In this document: one piece after another, positions 35,714 to 45,771 of the stretch | How the letters are laid out: each line of letters begins with the position of its first letter | Position numbering within the stretch: the first letter of the stretch is position 1 | Source: Steroidobacteraceae bacterium | GTDB lineage: Bacteria > Pseudomonadota > Gammaproteobacteria > Steroidobacterales > Steroidobacteraceae | Assembly (NCBI GenBank): GCA_019683695.1 | Contig: JADGHX010000009.1 | Span: forward strand, 1 to 51,515 | Length of the DNA: 51,515 nucleotides | Direction of reading: 5' to 3' | The notes under the pieces: model-generated | Told to the model about the DNA's origin: nothing | The model's input: only the letters and a program-made list of their open reading frames with translations | Databases searched by the model: none | Made by a program: the position numbers and the translations under genes

Positions 35714-36606
35714 ACGCCACTCCTGCGGCCCGGCTCCTCACGCCGGAAGTGCTCGCCGGGCTCGCAAACCTCGAGCTCGTGGCGCGCACCGCCGTGGAAG
35801 GTTTCCTGGTCGGGCTGCATCGCTCTCCCCGGTTCGGGTTCAGCCAGGAGTTCGCGGAGTTTCGCGCGTACGTGGAAGGGGACGACCCGCGCTTCGTGGA
35901 CTGGAACGTGTTCGCGCGCACCGAGCGCACCTACGTGCGGCGGTACCAGGGCGAAACGAACACGCGTTTGTTCGTGCTGCTGGATGCGAGCGCATCCATG
36001 GCCTATCAATCGGCGACGGTGAGCAAGCTCCAGTACGGGAAGTACCTGGCCGCGGCGCTCGCCTACCTCGCCTCACGGCAGCACGACCCGGTCGGGCTCA
36101 TCGTGTTCGACGAGTCCATCCGCCATTACCGGCCTCCTTCAAGCCGCGCCGGCAGTCTGCAGGGCGTGCTGCACGCGCTTGACAGCACCACGCCCGGCAA
36201 GCGCACGGACATCGAGGGTTGCTTCCTCAAGTTCCGTGAGCACATGAGCCGCAGAGGACTCGTCGCGGTGATCTCGGATCTCTACTGCGATCCGGTTGCC
36301 ATGAGCCGTGCGGTGCAACCGCTCGCCTACACCGGTCACGACATCATGTTCTTCCACGTTCTCGATCCCGGCGAGCTGGAGCCTCGCTGGCGCGACTCCG
36401 TGCTCTTCGAGGACATGGAGTCCGGTCAGACCATGGAGGTCTCTCCGGAGTATCTCGAAAGCCGCTACCAGCAGCGCCTGCTGGAGCATCTGGATGGTGT
36501 GCGCAAGGCCGCGGGCGGTATGGGCGCGGACCTGATGCTGGCCCGAACGGACGAGCCCCTGGACCGCGCGCTCCGGCGCTATCTCATGTTCCGTCAGCGG
36601 CACTGA
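35710..36606 (+). CDS. DUF58 domain protein (VWA-like)
   Basis: About 298 residues from a GTG at 35710 that overlaps the MoxR stop. The open frame runs further upstream through the MoxR gene but is not coding there. The DUF58 signature is clear: FAEFRAYVEGDDPRFVDWN, then FARTERTYVRRYQGE, followed by the MIDAS-like DASASM (92-97). No membrane helix is visible, so it is likely a cytoplasmic partner of MoxR. Directly following MoxR is the usual arrangement for DUF58 genes. Three bases separate it from the next gene. Confidence 0.95.
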
Positions 36607-36609
36607 AGC

Positions 36610-38607
36610 ATGTTGCTCGCACCGCTGTTCCTCGTCGGGCTCCTGGCAATCGGATTGCCGCTGTGGCTGCACCGGTTCGCCCGCGACACGCGCACGAAGG
36701 AACCGTTCGCCTCGCTGATGCTGCTCGAACCGAGCCAGATTCATCGCAGCCGTGAGCACACGCTGAAGTACCTCTTCCTGCTTGCGCTGCGCATCGCGCT
36801 GCTTTTGCTGATCGTGCTCGCGTTCGCTCAGCCGGTGCTGCCCTGGCGTGCACCACCGCTGGAAGCGCGGGATCGCACGCTGCACGTTGTGGTGCTCGAC
36901 ACTTCTCTCTCCATGCAGCAGGGCGAGCGCTGGACGCGTGCGCTCGAGAAGGCGCGCGCGCTGATCGATGCGATGAAACCGGCCGATCAGGGCATGCTGG
37001 TCACCGCGGATTCCCGTGTGCGGGTTGTGCGCGGTCCGGTGAACGCGAGCGACAAGGCCGAGCTGCGCGCCGCGCTCGCGTCCATCAAGCCGACCGCTGC
37101 GCGCCTCGACTACGGCATGCTCATGACGAGCGCCTCATCGTGGCTGGGCACGAACCGGCCGCCCACGCAGTTCCACTTCATCACGGACCTGCAGCAATCC
37201 GCCACTCCGCTGCAGTTCGCGGACCTGGAGCCCCCCGCGGGCGTGAAGCTCGTCCTGCAGGACGTGGGCACGGCAGACGCCACGAATCAGTACGTGCGCT
37301 CCGTCGGTCCGTCGCAACACGATGCGAACACCCTCGAAGTGCGCGTCGGTGGGACGGCACCGCCCAATACCGAACGCACCGTGATCCTGACGGTGGATGG
37401 CAAGGAACGCGGGCGGAAAACGCTTTCACCGAACGATCCCCGCGCGCTCTTCCCCGGCATCGCGATGGGGCCCGGCACGCACCGGGCCATGGTTGCGCTC
37501 GAGCCCCCCGATTCCCTGCCGCAGGACGATCAGCACTTCGCCGTGCTGGAGCGCCGCGAGCCGCGCGCGCTCATCATCGGCGCAAACAGCAACGGAGACG
37601 ACGTGACGTACTTCGCCGCGGCGGTGGGCGCGCTCACGAACCCGCGGCTCGCGGTGGAGCGCACCGGCTCGGACGCCCTGAGCCAGAACGCGCTCGCTGA
37701 ATACGCCACCCTGGTTGTCTCGGATGTGGGCGTGCTCTCGAATGCAGCCACCAGCGCAATTCAGCGGTACCTCGAAGGCGGCGGCGCCGTGCTGATGACG
37801 CTCGGCCCACGTTCGGCGCAGCAGAAGCGGATTCCGCTCAGTGGCCACACCGTTGCCGGGGGCGGCCTCGGCAATCGCAGCGAAGACGGCGGCGCGCGCC
37901 GCGTAGCGGCAATCGACGACAGTCACCCGGCCTTGCGCGAGTCGCAGGGCTGGCGCAGCGTGCGGTTCTTCCGGTACGTGCCCATCGAGCCGCTGCCGGA
38001 CGATCTCGTGCTCATCCGCCTGGAAGACGGACGGCCGCTGCTCATCGAACGGCGGATCGGTGCCGGCCGGCTGCTCGTCCTCACCTCGCCGCTCGACCGC
38101 GACTGGAACGATCTGGGCGTCCATCCCCTGTTTGTGCGCTTCGTGGGTGAGGCGGCGCGCTATCTCACCGCCTCGGCTGCCGCACCCAACACGACCGTCG
38201 GCTCGGTGCTCCCCACGCGGCTCGGTGCGCGCGATGGCGGCCAAGTCTTTGATCCGCGTGGCCGCCGCGTGCTCGCATTGAGCGACACGGCGGGCAGTGC
38301 GCGCCTCATGGCCGAGCACATCGGGTTCTACGAGGTGCGCGGCGGCGGGCGCAGTGACTGGATCGCGGTGAACGCGGACGCGCGCGAATCCGAGCTCGCC
38401 CGCATGCCACCGACCAGCATCGAGCAGTGGAACACGCTTCAGACGTCCGCGCCCGCCGCGGCGAATGGGTCCGTGCCGAACGCGGAGCCACGCTCCGAGC
38501 TGAAATCCATCTGGCCATGGCTGTTGCTGATCGCGGTTACGCTTGCGTTCATAGAGCCATTGGTGGCCAACTCTCATCTCCACGTGCGACGCGGGGTGAC
38601 GACTTGA
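36610..38607 (+). CDS. BatA-like membrane protein (aerotolerance N-terminal domain plus VWA)
   Basis: A 665-residue protein. The N terminus (MLLAPLFLVGLLAIGLPLWLH) matches the aerotolerance-regulator/BatA N-terminal domain, with a second helix at about 54-73. A VWA domain follows with DTSLSM (97-102) and HFITDLQQS. The long C-terminal part resembles an amidotransferase-like fold (RALIIGANSNGDD, GGGAVLMTLG). A last helix lies near 630-650 (WPWLLLIAVTLAFIEPLVAN). It is the second membrane VWA protein of the operon and likely a partner of the MoxR/DUF58 pair. Its stop overlaps the TTG start of the DUF4175 gene. Confidence 0.9.
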   Translation: MLLAPLFLVGLLAIGLPLWLHRFARDTRTKEPFASLMLLEPSQIHRSREHTLKYLFLLALRIALLLLIVLAFAQPVLPWRAPPLEARDRTLHVVVLDTSLSMQQGERWTRALEKARALIDAMKPADQGMLVTADSRVRVVRGPVNASDKAELRAALASIKPTAARLDYGMLMTSASSWLGTNRPPTQFHFITDLQQSATPLQFADLEPPAGVKLVLQDVGTADATNQYVRSVGPSQHDANTLEVRVGGTAPPNTERTVILTVDGKERGRKTLSPNDPRALFPGIAMGPGTHRAMVALEPPDSLPQDDQHFAVLERREPRALIIGANSNGDDVTYFAAAVGALTNPRLAVERTGSDALSQNALAEYATLVVSDVGVLSNAATSAIQRYLEGGGAVLMTLGPRSAQQKRIPLSGHTVAGGGLGNRSEDGGARRVAAIDDSHPALRESQGWRSVRFFRYVPIEPLPDDLVLIRLEDGRPLLIERRIGAGRLLVLTSPLDRDWNDLGVHPLFVRFVGEAARYLTASAAAPNTTVGSVLPTRLGARDGGQVFDPRGRRVLALSDTAGSARLMAEHIGFYEVRGGGRSDWIAVNADARESELARMPPTSIEQWNTLQTSAPAAANGSVPNAEPRSELKSIWPWLLLIAVTLAFIEPLVANSHLHVRRGVTT

Positions 38608-41600
38608 GCGCAGGAGAGCGTCTCGAGCAGTACCTGAGTGAGGTACGGCGACGGCTTCAGGCCGTGATGGTCGCGCGTACGGGTGCGGTCGTCGCGCTCA
38701 CCGCGCTGCTCGTCACTATCGGCGCCGTGCTCGTCCTGCACGGCCCTGGTTTCCCTGCCGCGGCGGTTCAGACCGCTCGCATCGTCCTGGTGGCCGCGGT
38801 GCTCGTCGCCGCGGCTGCCGTGCTCTGGCAGCCGCTGAATGCACTTCGCGCTCGCAATCGTGCGCGCACATTCGAACGCCACCTGCCGCAGCAAGGCGGC
38901 CGCATCGAAACGTACCTGGAGCTCGCCCGCCGGCGCGAGCAGGGTCTCGACGCCCCATTCATCGATCTGCTCGCCGAAGATGCGCTCGCGGTCGCGGAGC
39001 GGGCCCCGGTCGATGAGGCCATTCCGCCCAAACGGATGTGGATACCGGCCGCAGCAGGCGCCGGTGCCGCCGCGCTACTCATCCTGATGCTCGTTGCCGG
39101 TCCCGCCGAATGGGGCTTTGGCAGCCGCAATCTGTGGTTCGGCACGGAGATTCCGCGCGAGCGGATCGCGCTGCGGCAGATCAGCGTGCAGCCGGGGGAT
39201 ACCACCGTCCGGCGCAATCAGGATGTGCCGATCCGCGCCTCCGTCACCGGGTTCACGCCCGAGAGCGCCGAGGTCTTCGTGCGCTTCGCGGATTCAAAGG
39301 AATGGGAACGCGCGCCGATGAAGGCCGGCGGGGACGGCAAGTTCGAATTCACGCTGTATGCGCTTCGTGAGCCGCTCACGTACTACGTGAGTGCACAGGG
39401 CACGCGCAGCGCAGAACATCGCATCAGCGTTGTGGAAGCGCCGCGTATCCAGCGAATGCGGCTGACGTATCACTATCCGTCCTGGACCGGACTCGATTCC
39501 GAAACCGACGATGCCTCGCGCGACATCCGTGCCGTGGAAGGCACACGCGTGGACGTGGAAGTGCAGACCACCGCTCCGCTGGAGTCGGCGACGCTGCTGC
39601 TTGACGACAAGGCTTCGAGCCTGAAAACAGAAGGCAACATCACTCGCGGCACCATCGAGGTGAAGAAGCCGGGCCACTATCGCATCAGCGCGAAAGTGGG
39701 CGACGAGCTGGTGCCGCTCACGGACGAGCATCAGATCGCCCTGATCGAGGACCAGGCGCCGACCGTCGAATTCGCGAGGCCCGCCCGTGACTGGCAGGCC
39801 AGCAGCATCGAGGAAGTGCCCATACAGGTGCGCGCGAAGGACGACTTTCGCATCCAGAATCTCGAGCTGCACTACTCCGTGAACGGCGGCGAGTGGAAGG
39901 TGGCGCCCCTGAAAGGCCGCGGCGAGGAAGTCACGGGCGACACGATCCTGCGGCTCGAGGAAATCGGTGAGCTGCAGGCCAAAGTGACAGGCGACGGCAA
40001 CACCCGCCTCACGCCCGGCGATCTCGTCTCGTACTACGCCGTTGCCAGGGATCGCAAGCAGGCCGTGCAGACCGATCTGTTCCTGATCCATGTGCAGCCC
40101 TTCGAGCGACGGTTCACGCAAGGCCAGGCGGGCGGCATGGGCGCCGGCGGCGCCGGTGGGGATCAGGAGAACGCCATTTCGCAGCGTCAGCGGGAGATTC
40201 TGCTGGCCACCTGGAACCTGCAGCGCATGCGGGATCGCGGCGACAAGCGTGAAGCCGAGCGCGTCGCCGAGCACGCGCGACTGCTTTCCGAAGCGCAAGG
40301 CACGCTCGCGGAGCAGGCGCGCACGCTCATCCAGCGTGCGCAGGCGCGTGGCGTGGATAGCGCGGATCCGAAAAACCGCGCGCTGATCGACAACCTGCAG
40401 AAGGCGGCCGAGGCGATGCAGCCCGCCGCGAAGAACCTGGGCGACATCAAGCTCGCCGAAGCCATCCCGTCCGAGCAGAAGGCGCTGCAGCACCTGATGC
40501 GCGCGGATGCGCTGTACACCGACATTCAGGTGCAGTTCCAGAACGCGATGGCCGGCGGTGGCAACGCCAATCAGGCCGGACGCGACCTCGCGGAAATGTT
40601 CGAGCTCGAGATGGACCTCGACAAGAACCAGTACGAAACCGAGTCGCGCGCCGCGGGCGATGAATCGCCTCAGCAGCTCGCCGATGCCCTGCGCAAGCTG
40701 CGGGAGCTCGCCCAGCGGCAGGAGCGGCTCGCACGTGAGACGGCTCGCCAGCAACAGCCACGAGAGTCCGATCGCTGGAAACAGGAACAGCTCCGGCGTG
40801 AAACCGAGGAACTGCGGCGCCAGCTCGCGGAGCTGTCGAAACAGAACGCTCAGCAGCAGGCGCAACAAGGGCAAGGTCAGGGCCAGAGCCAATCCGCCTC
40901 CGCACGCTCCGCACAGGAGGCGTTGAATCAGGTCGAGCGTGCGCTCGAGAAGATGGGCGGGTCTGAAGGCTCTCAGGGGAGCGGCGGCCAGTCCGGCGTG
41001 CGATCGGCGCAAGCCGCGAGCCGCGACCTGAAACAGGCGTTGGAGCGACTCGAACAGGGCCGCCGCGACGGCATGGCGGGCGAGTTCGACAAGCTCGCCG
41101 AGCGAGCCCGGCAGCTTGCGGAACAGCAGAAGCGCAGCGAAGAAGAGCTGCTCTCCGCATTCTCACGCACGCCCTCTCCCGGCGGCGATCCGAGTCAGTC
41201 CGGCCCAATCGGCGCGAACCGGATGCGCGGCCTCAGTTGGGAGCGCGCAGAGGCGCTCGCCGAGCAGAAGCGCGCTCTGCAGAGTGAGCTGGAGGCGCTG
41301 CGGCGAGACATGCAGGCCTCCGCGCAGAAGCATCGCGAAACCGCGCCCGGCGCCTCGGAGCGCGTGGGGAATGCCGCCAACGAGCTCGCCGAGTCCAACG
41401 TGAGCGCGGGTCTTGCGCGCAGCGCGCTCGAGCTGGAACGCGGACGCGCCTTGCAGGCCGCCGCACGCGAGCGCCTGATCACCGAGTCGCTGGAGATGCT
41501 GCAGAGTGAGCTCGACCAGGCTGCACGAGTTGCGGCGGTCGAAGCGCGCCAGCAGCGCTCGGAAAAGAGAGAAGCGAGCCCCGAGGAGCTGCTCGCGGAG

Positions 41601-42341
41601 CTCAGCGAGCTGCGTCGCGCCTGGCAACTCGCACAGGCCGAGGCCAATGCACGCAATGGCGCGCGCGGCGAGCGCGATCCGAACGGTCGCGACGCGCTGG
41701 ATCCGAACGGCGAGCGCAATCCGAACGGGCCGCGCGGCGGGCGCGATCCTGGCGAGTCCGACCGCAACGGCAACTCACGCGAGGGCGATTCGGCAAGCTC
41801 GGGAGGCTCGCAGAACGGCCGCGATGCGCCGCCTTCCGGAACGCCATCGCTCGCCGATTCGCCCGGTGGGCAATACGCCTACGGCGGGCGCGACTGGGGC
41901 GGTCCGTACGGCAATCTGGGCGGCTACGCGCCGCATCTCATCGAAGGCGATCGCGGACGCCTGAGGGCGTGGGACCCGCCGCTGCAGGCGCGCACGCTGC
42001 GGCCGATCGAAACGCCGGAGTTCCGCCGTCAGGCCGAAGAGATCGGGCGGCGGTTGCGCGAGCTGATGAATCGCATGCCGGAAGGCGCCCTCGCTCCTGC
42101 GGATATCAGCGCGCTTCGACAGCTCGCCAATCGCCTCCGCCGCGGCGGCGCGGATCCGATGGAAAACGAATACGCGCGCATGGCCGCACTCGTCGATCAG
42201 GTGGAGCTGGCCGCACTGAAGGCCGCGCAAAAAACGCAGGAAGTTGCGGCGACGCGCACCGCCACCCCGGCGTCAGACTCGCCCGAGTACCGCGAGACCG
42301 TCGCCGAGTACTACCGCCGATTGGGAAGCGGCTCGCGCTGA
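38604..42341 (+). CDS. Very long DUF4175 membrane protein
   Basis: About 1245 residues from a TTG start (TTGA overlap with the BatA-like stop). Three N-terminal helices (about 26-45, 57-74 and one around residue 150) precede Ig-like beta domains (ISVQPGDTTVRRNQDVPIRA, then MRLTYHYPSWTG). A long Glu/Gln/Arg/Ala-rich coiled coil fills the centre (about 540-1000). Near 1022-1065 comes a low-complexity Asn/Gly/Arg/Asp run with repeated DPNG units, then a C-terminal domain ending with YYRRLGSG. The large exported rod may span the periplasm, as suggested for DUF4175 (PF13779) proteins beside MoxR clusters. It ends the operon and converges on the ABC transporter genes 60 bases away. Confidence 0.88.
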   Translation: MSAGERLEQYLSEVRRRLQAVMVARTGAVVALTALLVTIGAVLVLHGPGFPAAAVQTARIVLVAAVLVAAAAVLWQPLNALRARNRARTFERHLPQQGGRIETYLELARRREQGLDAPFIDLLAEDALAVAERAPVDEAIPPKRMWIPAAAGAGAAALLILMLVAGPAEWGFGSRNLWFGTEIPRERIALRQISVQPGDTTVRRNQDVPIRASVTGFTPESAEVFVRFADSKEWERAPMKAGGDGKFEFTLYALREPLTYYVSAQGTRSAEHRISVVEAPRIQRMRLTYHYPSWTGLDSETDDASRDIRAVEGTRVDVEVQTTAPLESATLLLDDKASSLKTEGNITRGTIEVKKPGHYRISAKVGDELVPLTDEHQIALIEDQAPTVEFARPARDWQASSIEEVPIQVRAKDDFRIQNLELHYSVNGGEWKVAPLKGRGEEVTGDTILRLEEIGELQAKVTGDGNTRLTPGDLVSYYAVARDRKQAVQTDLFLIHVQPFERRFTQGQAGGMGAGGAGGDQENAISQRQREILLATWNLQRMRDRGDKREAERVAEHARLLSEAQGTLAEQARTLIQRAQARGVDSADPKNRALIDNLQKAAEAMQPAAKNLGDIKLAEAIPSEQKALQHLMRADALYTDIQVQFQNAMAGGGNANQAGRDLAEMFELEMDLDKNQYETESRAAGDESPQQLADALRKLRELAQRQERLARETARQQQPRESDRWKQEQLRRETEELRRQLAELSKQNAQQQAQQGQGQGQSQSASARSAQEALNQVERALEKMGGSEGSQGSGGQSGVRSAQAASRDLKQALERLEQGRRDGMAGEFDKLAERARQLAEQQKRSEEELLSAFSRTPSPGGDPSQSGPIGANRMRGLSWERAEALAEQKRALQSELEALRRDMQASAQKHRETAPGASERVGNAANELAESNVSAGLARSALELERGRALQAAARERLITESLEMLQSELDQAARVAAVEARQQRSEKREASPEELLAELSELRRAWQLAQAEANARNGARGERDPNGRDALDPNGERNPNGPRGGRDPGESDRNGNSREGDSASSGGSQNGRDAPPSGTPSLADSPGGQYAYGGRDWGGPYGNLGGYAPHLIEGDRGRLRAWDPPLQARTLRPIETPEFRRQAEEIGRRLRELMNRMPEGALAPADISALRQLANRLRRGGADPMENEYARMAALVDQVELAALKAAQKTQEVAATRTATPASDSPEYRETVAEYYRRLGSGSR
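41677..41728 (+). repeat. Short in-gene repeats encoding DPNG-type units
   Basis: ATCCGAACGG occurs three times (41677, 41701, 41719) in the low-complexity part of the DUF4175 gene. Spacing is 24 and 18 bases, both multiples of three, so the repeats can expand or contract without breaking the frame. Confidence 0.7.
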
Positions 42342-42401
42342 GGCGAGCTGAACTTCGCGGCATCCACTGCGTGCGCTCGTGCCAGCCCGGCACTATCCGC
42401 G

Positions 42402-43631
42402 CTACACCGTGCGTGTCGCCGTCGCCGGTGAGATGGACGCGGCTCGCCGCGCGGGCACAACGACAGCAAGCAGCCCAAGAATCCAGATCGCCACAACGCC
42501 TGCTACGAGGAAGTACAAAGGCAAACGCGGCAATGCGTACGTGGTGCTGAGCTTGATGCCCGCTGCCAACGCGAGCGCACAGCCCACTAGCGCACCCACA
42601 CTCGTGATGATCCAGTTCTCCACAATGAAGTAGCGCAGGATGTGGAACTTGCGCGCGCCAATTGCACGCCTCGTGCCCAGCTGCCGCGTGCGCGTGGTGA
42701 CGTTGAACGCGGCAAGGCCCGTGATGCCCACCAGCGTCACCGCCAGAACAAAAACGCCGATCACACTCAGAATGATCGCACTGGACCGAAAAGTGAAACG
42801 CGCCTGCGCGGCCGTCTTTTCCAGGGCCTCGATTCGCGACAGGAACCGGCCGGGCACCCGATCCGCCAATTCTTTCTCCACGCGGGCCATGGTGGCGTCA
42901 CGCCGACCGGGTTCGGTGCGCACGATATAAAACGAGTCCGGGCCCGGAGGGATCATGGGCACGAGCACATTCGAGAGCGCGAACTGCTCGTCGGGCATCG
43001 GTGCGCCCTGGAGCAGCTTCACCACGCCGACGACCGTGGATGACCGATTCACCAGACCCACGTACAGCGGCTTGCCGACCGCGTTCCCATCCGGGAAGAG
43101 CTTGTCCGCCATGTACTTTGTGATGATGACTTCCGGCGCCCAGGCTGCGATGCCCGAGGGCACGTCCTGCGCCGGCGGCGCGACCACAGAGGACTCGAAA
43201 TTCCGACCCGCAATGAGCTCCAGCCCGAGCGCATCCAGATAGTGCTCATTCGCCATGAACACCCGCGCAACGTGGGCCCCCTCCTTGTCGAGCTGTTCAG
43301 GCGAGACGGCGAACGGCAGGCCCAGCGCATAGAACGCCTGCGGCGTTCCGTTGCTGGTGGCGGCGGCAATCACGCCCGGCAACGCGTTCAGATAGTCGAG
43401 ATCTGCACGCACCGCGGCTTCGTAGTTGTACTCCGGATCGATGGCCTCGAGATGCACCCAGAAGATGTTGTTGATATCGATGCCGGTTGGCTTCGCCGCG
43501 GTCTCGAGGCGTTGTTGTATCAGGTAGGCCATGTTCACGACGACCGCAAGCGTAATGGCCACTTGCGCAGCTACCAGGATGGGACCCGTGCGATTGCGCC
43601 ACATTGCGGAAACAAGAGCCCGGATTTCCAT
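42402..43631 (-). CDS. MacB/FtsX-type ABC transporter permease (second)
   Basis: A 409-residue half-size permease. One helix near the N terminus (about 17-37), a large periplasmic MacB-type core domain, then three C-terminal helices (near 280-305, 330-355 and 370-400) with the conserved LGTRRAIGARKFHILRYF coupling-helix stretch. It pairs with the permease encoded just upstream (9-base gap), the ATPase and the adaptor to form a tripartite-type exporter. The true MacB carries ATPase and permease in one chain; here they are split. Substrate unknown (lipid, peptide or small molecule). Confidence 0.92.
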   Translation of the reverse strand: MEIRALVSAMWRNRTGPILVAAQVAITLAVVVNMAYLIQQRLETAAKPTGIDINNIFWVHLEAIDPEYNYEAAVRADLDYLNALPGVIAAATSNGTPQAFYALGLPFAVSPEQLDKEGAHVARVFMANEHYLDALGLELIAGRNFESSVVAPPAQDVPSGIAAWAPEVIITKYMADKLFPDGNAVGKPLYVGLVNRSSTVVGVVKLLQGAPMPDEQFALSNVLVPMIPPGPDSFYIVRTEPGRRDATMARVEKELADRVPGRFLSRIEALEKTAAQARFTFRSSAIILSVIGVFVLAVTLVGITGLAAFNVTTRTRQLGTRRAIGARKFHILRYFIVENWIITSVGALVGCALALAAGIKLSTTYALPRLPLYFLVAGVVAIWILGLLAVVVPARRAASISPATATRTV

Positions 43632-43640
43632 ACTGTCGCC

Positions 43641-45008
43641 TCACTGCGTCTTGAGGAAGGTGGCCGGTGCCAGTCGGCCGATGCGCCACGCGGGATAGAT
43701 TCCTGCAAGGATGCCTGTCAGCACGGATAGCACCACCGCCAGCAGCAGCATCGAAAAGTCCATGTGAGTGAAGGACTGAGCCAGCGTGAGGCGTGCAGGG
43801 TTGTCGGACGTTTCCAGTCCACGCGAGAAAATGAGGGCGTGCAGCAATCTCAGCCCGCCGAAGCTCAGGATCAGCCCGAGCGCGCCGCCGATCAGACCCA
43901 TGATCACCACCTCCGTCAGATGCTGCCGGACGATGTCCAGCCGGGTGGCACCGAGCGCACGACGCAGGCCCGCAATCGGCGCCGCGCTCAGAAACTTCGC
44001 CAGAATGAGGCCGACGGTGTTGAGCACGCACACGACCAGAAATGCCACCGCCACGATCACCTGCATGCGGGTGTCATCACCGACGACGTTGTTCATGTCG
44101 AGCCACGTGGACACGTTCACGATGCGATTGTTGAGCGGACGTGGCATGCGACCGCGCTGCTTCTGGTCGCGCACGTAGTTGTCCACGTAGTCCTGAAAGC
44201 GGGCGTGAGCCGCACTGTCGGCAAGCTCAACCCACGACTGCAGCCAGAGACACTCCTCGGTGAACAGGCTTTCGAAATTGACGACACGTGAGGTCCTGCG
44301 TACGCAGCTGATGCTCTGGGGGAACATCTTGCCGGCGCGCACCCATTCGAAGGGCACGAAGGCATCTTCGGGCAGATCGAACCCACCCCCGGACAGGTCA
44401 TAGAAGCGCGGATGCGGCATCCACGCATCCAGCACACCAATGATCTTGAACTGGCGCCCGCCCAGCGTGATCTCGCGACCGAGGCTGTTGACGCCGCCGA
44501 ACAGCTTGTCGTTGAGATATTTGGAGATGACGACGACGGGTTCGGCCGTCGTGTCCGCGGCACGCGGCCAGCCGCCGCCATACCGGAACGGCACGTCGAA
44601 CATGGCGAAGAAGTCCGCGGTGGTCACGCGCACGGGCACGTAGAAGGGCTTGATGTTCGCGCGCTCCGGCATGACGAGTTGACCGGTCCGGTACATCACC
44701 ACGCTGCGCCTGGGGATGTCGGAACGGTACACCGCCATTGCGTCCTGATACCCGAGTGTGAAGGGCGGATACTCGTAGTTGCGCAGCGGCAGCCCTGGCG
44801 GAGGCGGTCCTTCGTCGCGGGTATCCATGGTCACGGCGAAGAGCTTGTCCTCTTTCCACGGGATGGGGTGCCCGGCGCGCGCGCTGTACACGGTCATGGC
44901 AATCATCGACGCGGCGATTCCCACCGCGATCGTCACGATCATGAGCAGGCTGAGGATGGGATTGCGCTTGAGGCTGCGCAGCGCCAGTCGGGTGTCGTGT
45001 AACAGCAC
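43641..45008 (-). CDS. MacB/FtsX-type ABC transporter permease (first)
   Basis: A 455-residue half-size permease from a GTG start, with helix 1 at about 20-40 (LSLLMIVTIAVGIAASMIAMTV), a periplasmic MacB-PCD-like domain to around residue 315, and three C-terminal helices. LRRALGATRLDIVRQH is the usual coupling-helix region. The gap to the ATPase gene is 11 bases. Its sequence differs from the second permease, so the transporter is probably a heterodimer. Confidence 0.92.
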   Translation of the reverse strand: MLLHDTRLALRSLKRNPILSLLMIVTIAVGIAASMIAMTVYSARAGHPIPWKEDKLFAVTMDTRDEGPPPPGLPLRNYEYPPFTLGYQDAMAVYRSDIPRRSVVMYRTGQLVMPERANIKPFYVPVRVTTADFFAMFDVPFRYGGGWPRAADTTAEPVVVISKYLNDKLFGGVNSLGREITLGGRQFKIIGVLDAWMPHPRFYDLSGGGFDLPEDAFVPFEWVRAGKMFPQSISCVRRTSRVVNFESLFTEECLWLQSWVELADSAAHARFQDYVDNYVRDQKQRGRMPRPLNNRIVNVSTWLDMNNVVGDDTRMQVIVAVAFLVVCVLNTVGLILAKFLSAAPIAGLRRALGATRLDIVRQHLTEVVIMGLIGGALGLILSFGGLRLLHALIFSRGLETSDNPARLTLAQSFTHMDFSMLLLAVVLSVLTGILAGIYPAWRIGRLAPATFLKTQ

Positions 45009-45019
45009 GGTGAGCCCTT

Positions 45020-45736
45020 TCAGGCGCTGGCGCCTGCGGCGGCGGATGCGCGCTGGACAGTGCCGAAGTGGTGAATCTGATCGATCCGCCCGTCCACGAT
45101 ATGCACCTGGCGGTGTGCGCGCTGCGCGAGCTCCGGATTGTGCGTCACCATGAGGATGGTGGTGCCTCCGGCATTGATGCTCTGGAGCAGCTCCATGATC
45201 TGCTCCGACATGGTCGTGTCGAGATTGCCGGTGGGCTCGTCCGCCAGGATCACCCGGGGACTGCCGCAGATGGCGCGTGCGATGGCCGCGCGCTGCTGCT
45301 GACCGCCCGAGAGCTGCGATGGCAGGTGCTTCATGCGCGAGCTGAGCCCGACGCGCTCGAGAGCGGCCGTGATGCGCTTGTGGCGTTCAGCGGCCGGCAT
45401 GCGCCGGTAGTGCAAAGGGGCGTCGACGTTGTCGTAGATGTTCAGGTCCGGGATGAGATTGAAGCCCTGGAAGATGAAGCCGATCTTCTCGTTGCGGATG
45501 CGCGAGCGCTCGTTGTCGCTCAGCCGGCTCACGTCCTGACCCTCGAGGTGATACGTGCCGCCATCGAATTCCTCGAGCAGGCCCGCCACGTTGAGGAAGG
45601 TGGTCTTGCCGGAGCCGGAATGGCCCGTGATCGCGACGAACTCGCCAGGCTCCACGCGGAGACTGAAGGCCCTGAGTGCGTGCGTCTCGACGACGTCCGT
45701 GCGGAAGACCTTGGAGATATTGTTCATCTCGATCAT
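45020..45736 (-). CDS. ABC transporter ATP-binding protein (MacB/LolD type)
   Basis: A 238-residue nucleotide-binding subunit. Walker A GHSGSGKTT (38-46), Q-loop Q90, signature LSGGQQQR (142-149), Walker B VILADEPTG (162-170) and H-loop H199 are all present. It powers the two permeases encoded directly downstream. It follows the adaptor gene by 35 bases in the same minus-strand operon. All catalytic residues are intact. Confidence 0.96.
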   Translation of the reverse strand: MIEMNNISKVFRTDVVETHALRAFSLRVEPGEFVAITGHSGSGKTTFLNVAGLLEEFDGGTYHLEGQDVSRLSDNERSRIRNEKIGFIFQGFNLIPDLNIYDNVDAPLHYRRMPAAERHKRITAALERVGLSSRMKHLPSQLSGGQQQRAAIARAICGSPRVILADEPTGNLDTTMSEQIMELLQSINAGGTTILMVTHNPELAQRAHRQVHIVDGRIDQIHHFGTVQRASAAAGASA

Positions 45737-45771
45737 GCGGCGTTCCTTGGTTATGAATCTTGCCGATTCGT

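Noticed and set aside
41650-41775. Repeat array resembling a CRISPR or satellite
   Set aside because: Repeats are short, coding and in frame within the DUF4175 gene.
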